From NCBI GenBank assembly GCA_011800805.1, contig MPNW01000269.1, positions 13,792 to 37,872 on the forward strand: DNA of 24,081 bases. Reading direction: 5' to 3'. Positions 17,697-24,081 of this stretch are shown one piece after another (positions within the stretch are counted from its first letter, which is position 1; each line of letters starts with the position of its first letter). This stretch comes from Hirudo medicinalis. Its lineage: Eukaryota; Annelida; Clitellata; Hirudinida; Hirudinidae. Below the pieces are notes generated by a model that did no database searches, was not told the DNA's origin, and was given only the letters and a program-made list of their open reading frames with translations. The position numbers and the translations under genes were made by a program.

Positions 17697-18823
17697 CTGA
17701 TTAATGGTAATATGTACTCGAAATTTTCATTAAAATGTCTATTAGCTCAAGTTCATAATCGTTGCGCAGACATTATTTCTATGGCATTTCTAAAGTGTAA
17801 ACATTGGTGTTCCGAAAATATTTTAGTAGTAAAACCGTTAATAGTCGCCTTGCATTATGATTGCGCGTCTTCAAATCTTTCATTATAATTAATAGAAAGT
17901 CGTTTGCTAATCAACTAATACTCAGACCTTTCATTGGAGTTCCATGTTGAAAATCACAAATAAAGAGGCAAAAATCTAGGTAGAACGATCAAATGCGATA
18001 ACCAGACACTATAACAAATACAGATGAGACAGTCACAAGTTACGATAAAAGTTAATTACATTTGACGTTTTTCTCGTCTTATTATAAACATAAAATTTAC
18101 AATATATTAAAAATTGTCTAATGAAAATGCACAATTTATCAACGACATAATTTAAAACTGTTTTGAGGTCAAACGTCGAATGGAAAAAGTTGATGTTTTC
18201 AAAATATTTGGCTGCTTAATAATGAGGTATCTAGATAGACAAAGAGATAATGTAGAACAAGCCTGAATAGAATCATAAGCTATTTCTGCAAAGGTGCAGA
18301 GGGGACATGTGATATCGGTATGTTAATTTATGAGTGACGAGAGCAATAGAAAGCGAGCTTCGATTGTTCTAGTGGACTCTGTTCAATTTTTGTCTTATTC
18401 GTGCTCAAATCAAGGCTATATTACATAACTAATTAACCATGACGTACATAATTTACACACATGTAATGGTCAGATTATGTATGTCAAGCGGACCAATATC
18501 CTCGAAAGAGCTCGAAAAATCATAAATTCCAAAGGTAATCGATCGTTCAAATTAGAACTAATGAAATGTGAGTCACCTAACAGCTTTGAATGCCTTCATG
18601 TCAGACTGTGGACATGCGCTCTAAAAGTTTGCATAGAAGTTTAGAAGGCTCATTATTTCTTATTTGTGGCAATCGGTTCCAGTGATTCTAAGGCTGTGCT
18701 AAGTAATGATCGATTAGATTATAAGTTAAATTTTGCTGTGGATTTGGTTTGTAAAGATGTTTTACTTTAGTTTGTCTTCGATATCGCTGTTGCTAATTTT
18801 CTATTGAATAAACTTCGAAGAAC
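17697..18823. promoter_or_regulatory. Divergent intergenic region between RABGAP1 and the Par-4-like gene
   Basis: About 1.1 kb of AT-rich DNA between two divergently read start codons, so it should hold both promoters and any 5' non-coding exons. An AG immediately precedes the RABGAP1 ATG (tcagATGG), so a 5' UTR intron is possible. I recognise no coding exon, RNA gene or convincing transcription-factor cluster here. Confidence 0.5.
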
Positions 18824-19935
18824 ATGTCTGGCGAAGAGGTAGTATTAAGAAAAAGCAAACAGCCTGTGCTTTTAAAGGATAAAAGAAGGCTCCGAGAAAA
18901 AAGACGAAGCACTGGAATCGGAGAGCTTGATCTCGATAACCTAATGGTTTGATGCTATTATAATTCCGTAAACATTGTGAAAGTAAAGTTTGTTTTTATC
19001 ATATTATATGCATAGAAATGAATTTCAGATCAATGATGAACTCACAGCGTCTAATACGGCCCTCAACGAATCACCACTTCCCCCAATTTGTCGCGTTAAT
19101 GACCTAAAGTCTCAGAAATAAAATCAACATTTGTTTATCCTCCAATTAAGTCGGAAACATCTACGGAATTGCGACGGAGTTTTACGACGCCGTCTAACTT
19201 GGAATATACATCTATTCAAGGGTCGACTTCACATTCTGGAAAGCTTAGTGCTTCCAAACCTTCAAACTCAGAAATTGGTCATAATTCGAGCAGTCCGCCA
19301 AATCCTCCAAAAGATGAGAACAGAACATCATCAGGAATAAAGTGCCAGCATTGCTCAGTTACTCTCGAAGCCTTCTCCGCCCTTCAGAAGGATTACAGAC
19401 AAATGAAAAAAGTATGTACTTCGTTTTTTGAAGTCTGCTCGGAAAATATAAAATGTGTTTTTTGGTGAATTTAAAAATTGCTAAATTTGCATTCAAGAAT
19501 GTTTATTTAGTTTTATGATAAGGAGAGTTTACTTAATAATTAATGAGCATTTTATTTCTATTGTTAAATTTAAAAGTTTTGGCTAAAAAACGTAGAATCA
19601 CGAAGACGAACTCATAAGTATGAAAATGTTGCTGAAAGCAAAACATGACGAAATTGGAGTTCTCGCTAGCAAAATCGATCTCTTGTCTGACGTAAGTTAT
19701 CTATATTTTTTTATAATTTTACTCATGATATTCTTAAGCTACACTATCGTTTTAGTATTATAAAGTGTCGATTCATTTATTAACAACAAAATACAAAGTA
19801 TTTATCGCACAAAAACCAATGTCATTATCGATTCACTCTTTTTAGACGCTGAAGTTAGCCGACGAAAGCTACACTCGCCTGAGAGAAGAAAATGACATAT
19901 TGATGAAGCATTTTAGCTGCAATCCCGAGAAATAA
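18824..19935 (+). CDS. PAWR: Par-4/PAWR-like short protein with SAC core and leucine zipper
   Basis: Mammalian Par-4 is a pro-apoptotic protein that binds WT1, atypical PKC and other partners through a C-terminal leucine zipper. Five exons, 18824-18946, 19029-19094, 19151-19411, 19596-19691 and 19846-19935, give 211 aa (human 340), all GT-AG and in phase. Residues 18-33 (KDKRRLREKRRSTGIG) match the nuclear-localisation/SAC core of Par-4. T30 corresponds to the Thr phosphorylated by PKA in mammals. The end (about 150-205: ELISMKMLLKAKHDEIG, then LREENDIL) follows the Par-4 zipper. The long disordered N-terminal part of vertebrate Par-4 is missing. A CQHC motif lies before the coiled coil (about residues 126-129) and I do not know it from Par-4. 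The middle is Ser/Pro-rich. Exon 2 and its short following intron rest on phase alone. The assignment depends mainly on the SAC core. Confidence 0.82.
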
Positions 19936-20133
19936 TTTTTTATTAAAACATAAAATACCAGCAGTGCTTTCGTTGAATTAATTTGAAAACCGGAACTTAC
20001 GATTACCGGAAATTAGAAATACCGAAACAACCAGCCCTTCGGCGTCTTGGTGGAGAGCACAGCCGTTATCAGTAGTCATAGGACTGTCCCCTAAAGTAAT
20101 TTAGTTTATTATTGTATTCGATTCTTAATTCCA
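19936..20133. other. Very short gap between Par-4-like and PKA genes
   Basis: Only 198 bp separate the Par-4-like stop from the PKA start codon on the same strand. An ATTAAA poly(A) signal candidate sits at 19942-19947, seven bases after the stop. The rest would have to serve as PKA promoter and 5' UTR. A TTAG at about 20101-20104 lies 30 nt before the ATG and could be a splice acceptor for an upstream non-coding exon or a trans-spliced leader, but nothing in the sequence proves this. Confidence 0.6.
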
Positions 20134-22165
<2,032 letters not shown>

Positions 22166-22250
22166 GTGCTAAGCATTGTGTCCTTTTGTTTGCAATTTCT
22201 GGCTAAGTTTAAATGATGCTTCAAAATTCAAGTTTTTCTCACAATATAAT

Positions 22251-22263
22251 TTTATTGATTAAA
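22251..22263. terminator. Bidirectional poly(A) signal region between PKA and GET3
   Basis: Within 13 bases there is an AATAAA on the minus strand (plus TTTATT at 22251-22256), 42 nt beyond the GET3 stop, and an ATTAAA on the plus strand (22258-22263), 93 nt beyond the PKA stop. The stops of these convergent genes are only 132 bp apart, so their 3' ends would overlap. Confidence 0.6.
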
Positions 22264-22297
22264 ACTTGCCTAACTGAATGAAATTATATATTTCATG

Positions 22298-24081
22298 TTA
22301 ATTCCCTTCCATCACATTTGGAATATCTGCATCGGGGTTGAATGGTTGGGTTAGGAAACGTGAAAACTTCTGAATCTGGTTCGAGCCCCTAACTTCGTGC
22401 TCCATCAGAGGCAACTTAGTAATATGGAAATCTTCGTAAAGGTCTTCAATCTGTTCAAAATCATTTGATACCATCAGGCTTATTCATCACAACAGCAATA
22501 GCTTTGGGAGGCAAATGCTGAGATTGACATACTTGGCCAAGGTATTTAGCTTGGATTTTGTGCCTGGACTCACAGGCCTTGCATGGCTTCTCTTTTGAGC
22601 CTAGTAGTACCAGCTGGTTCACTACAATGTTGTGAGTGTCGATCCGTGCCTTCGTCAGTTCTTGAACAAGCCTCTCTGTCTCATACAAAGAGAGGAATTC
22701 TGCTATGCAGACGCAAACAAATGTTGTCTGGTCCTAAAAAAAATCAAAATTTCCCTTCAATTCAAACACATCATCAACAAACTTTAGTTTAGATATTTGT
22801 TCTGAAAGTGCCGTTCAGTTACCATTTAGTTTCTCAAAATTAGTATAATAAAGAAACAAACTTAAAATCATCTCTCTATCACAATTTTGAACTTATGGAT
22901 TGTTTTAAGTTTTATCTGAAAGGGTAGATTTATCCAACAGAGAATAATATGCCCTGAGGAAATATCTGATCACATACTCATTGAAAAGAAGGTTTAAACA
23001 TTTTGTATTAATTAATTTTGTAAATGATAACCAACCGGGTCCTTGAACTGTTCGTTGACTTGCTTGATCACTGGAAGGACTTCCTCGAATTTCTTGGTCA
23101 GGTCATCAGAGTTAATATCGGGCATGCCCAACATGGTTGCAATCTACAGCATAATTGGTTGAACTTGTAACATAATCATGAGCCTGAAATATTTCTTTAT
23201 ACCTGAGTTATGAATGGACTGAGATGGTTCTTTAGCCTCAGAATCTTTCCCAACCCTTTCTCAACCACTGAGGGAAAAGATAAGAGCCTCAGTGTGTGGC
23301 CTGTTGGTGCCGTGTCAAACACTACTACAGAGAAGTTCATGCCCTTCACAAGCCTAGAAAAGAAAATAGAAAACTCAGGGAAAAAAACAACATGAGATTG
23401 GATGACTAGGATAACCGAACTCTGCTTATCAAGCACTTTCATCAATTTAGTTAGTGTCCATGGGTATTTAAAGCATAAAGACAAATTTTGAGATCAAACA
23501 TGGAGGTGGCATCTATTGCACTACATGCTATTCAGTGCTTGAACCTTTGTGATCATGAGAGACATTGACCTAATACTTGCAATCATCTTTGTATTTGTAT
23601 TTGTGTTTAGCCGATTTTTTGAGTGCCCTACATATCCCGAACAGGATGTGAAGGCACTTTTTAATCGATCTACCATTTATATAGTGCCCCTACCCGGGGC
23701 GCTCCCTGGCGGTGCAGGCTGTGGTGCGAACACGACTCACAACAACTGTTGCTATTATGACCGCATGCAGGAACGCAACCCATTCGGCCAACCTGCACGC
23801 CGTACAATATCTTAGCATAATTGAACATGCTCGAGAAATTGTGAGGGGTATGGGGTGTCAGATGGCAGTTTTGTTTGCAAATTGCATCTGGTGCAGTTTT
23901 GGCCAGAAAAATTGCTAAGAAAGCATTAAGCTGCAGATTCCCAAGTAATGTTATATCTCTCACTTCATGACTTCAGAGTAGCTCATGGCTTCATCGATAC
24001 CTGGTAGGGCCTGCATCATGTCCATCATCATCGACCTTCCAATACTGGCAACATCTGTCGACCAGTCAATCATTTTGAGTT
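22298..24081 (-). CDS. GET3: ATPase GET3/ASNA1, 3' part (5' end outside window)
   Basis: Cytosolic homodimeric ATPase that takes tail-anchored membrane proteins to the ER insertase. Five exons are visible (minus): 23964-24081 (cut by the window edge), 23203-23353, 23036-23143, 22533-22733 and 22298-22450. All introns are GT-AG and in phase, encoding the last 242 or so residues (human protein 348). The P-loop and switch I lie beyond the edge. Visible parts are the methionine-rich client-binding helix ending [26 protein letters not shown] (switch II/A-loop), [19 protein letters not shown] sequence with VCVCIAEFL, the zinc-binding CXXC (CKAC), HKIQAKYL, and [12 protein letters not shown]. The protein ends MEGN. 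The intron 23354-23963 (610 nt) is much longer than others here. Confidence 0.97.
23354..23963 (-). other. Unusually long GET3 intron with GC-rich core
   Basis: At 610 nt this is the longest intron in the window. Most are 50-320 nt. Its middle (about 23680-23800) is GC-rich compared with the flanks, which suggests inserted DNA. The open frames on both strands here match no protein I know. I looked for terminal inverted repeats and found none convincing. Confidence 0.5.

Noticed and set aside
23549..23963. Overlapping open frames in the GET3 intron
   Set aside because: No homology, no splice context as exons, and they interrupt a perfectly phased GET3 exon pair.

Overview
This is a nuclear segment from a small, gene-dense animal genome. 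Protein-coding genes are cut by many short introns (mostly about 50-320 nt, GT-AG), non-coding DNA is AT-rich with ATT/AAT and other microsatellites, and the gene set (EGR zinc finger, Par-4-like protein, RABGAP1, SKP2, PKA catalytic subunit, ATE1, GET3) is metazoan. I cannot place it more precisely. All exon models below were built by hand from reading frame, splice sites and remembered family motifs. Every internal intron was checked for phase, and no transcript or database was consulted.

Layout from left to right: 1-2660 is repeat-rich DNA with an (ATT)n tract, two adjacent hairpins, and a possible Ig-like exon and other possible coding scraps on the minus strand. ATE1 arginyl-tRNA-protein transferase lies at 2662-5043 (-). 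An EGR-type three-finger transcription factor lies at 5993-7317 (-). A divergent regulatory gap of about 1.5 kb (7318-8792) holds AP-1-type sites and one EGR-like site. SKP2, the F-box/LRR ubiquitin-ligase adaptor, lies at 8793-11076 (+), convergent with a 21-exon RABGAP1 (PTB + KIF1-like + TBC RabGAP + coiled coil) at 11684-17696 (-). After a second divergent gap, a short Par-4/PAWR-like gene (18824-19935, +) is followed only 198 bp later by a PKA catalytic subunit (20134-22165, +). That gene is convergent with the 3' part of GET3/ASNA1 (22298-24081, -), whose 5' end is beyond the right edge.

The products act in regulated proteolysis (ATE1 N-degron tagging, SKP2-SCF), signalling and transcription (PKA, EGR, Par-4), Rab traffic (RABGAP1) and tail-anchored protein insertion (GET3). 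They do not form one known pathway. The most suggestive pairing is Par-4-like next to PKA on the same strand, because mammalian Par-4 is a known PKA substrate and the RRST target sequence is conserved here. I did not find a clearly new molecular system. The best leads are this linkage, a GC-AG intron in the kinase, a PKA lacking the myristoylation glycine, an EGR with an atypical first finger, and a 13-bp stretch that carries poly(A) signals for two convergent genes.
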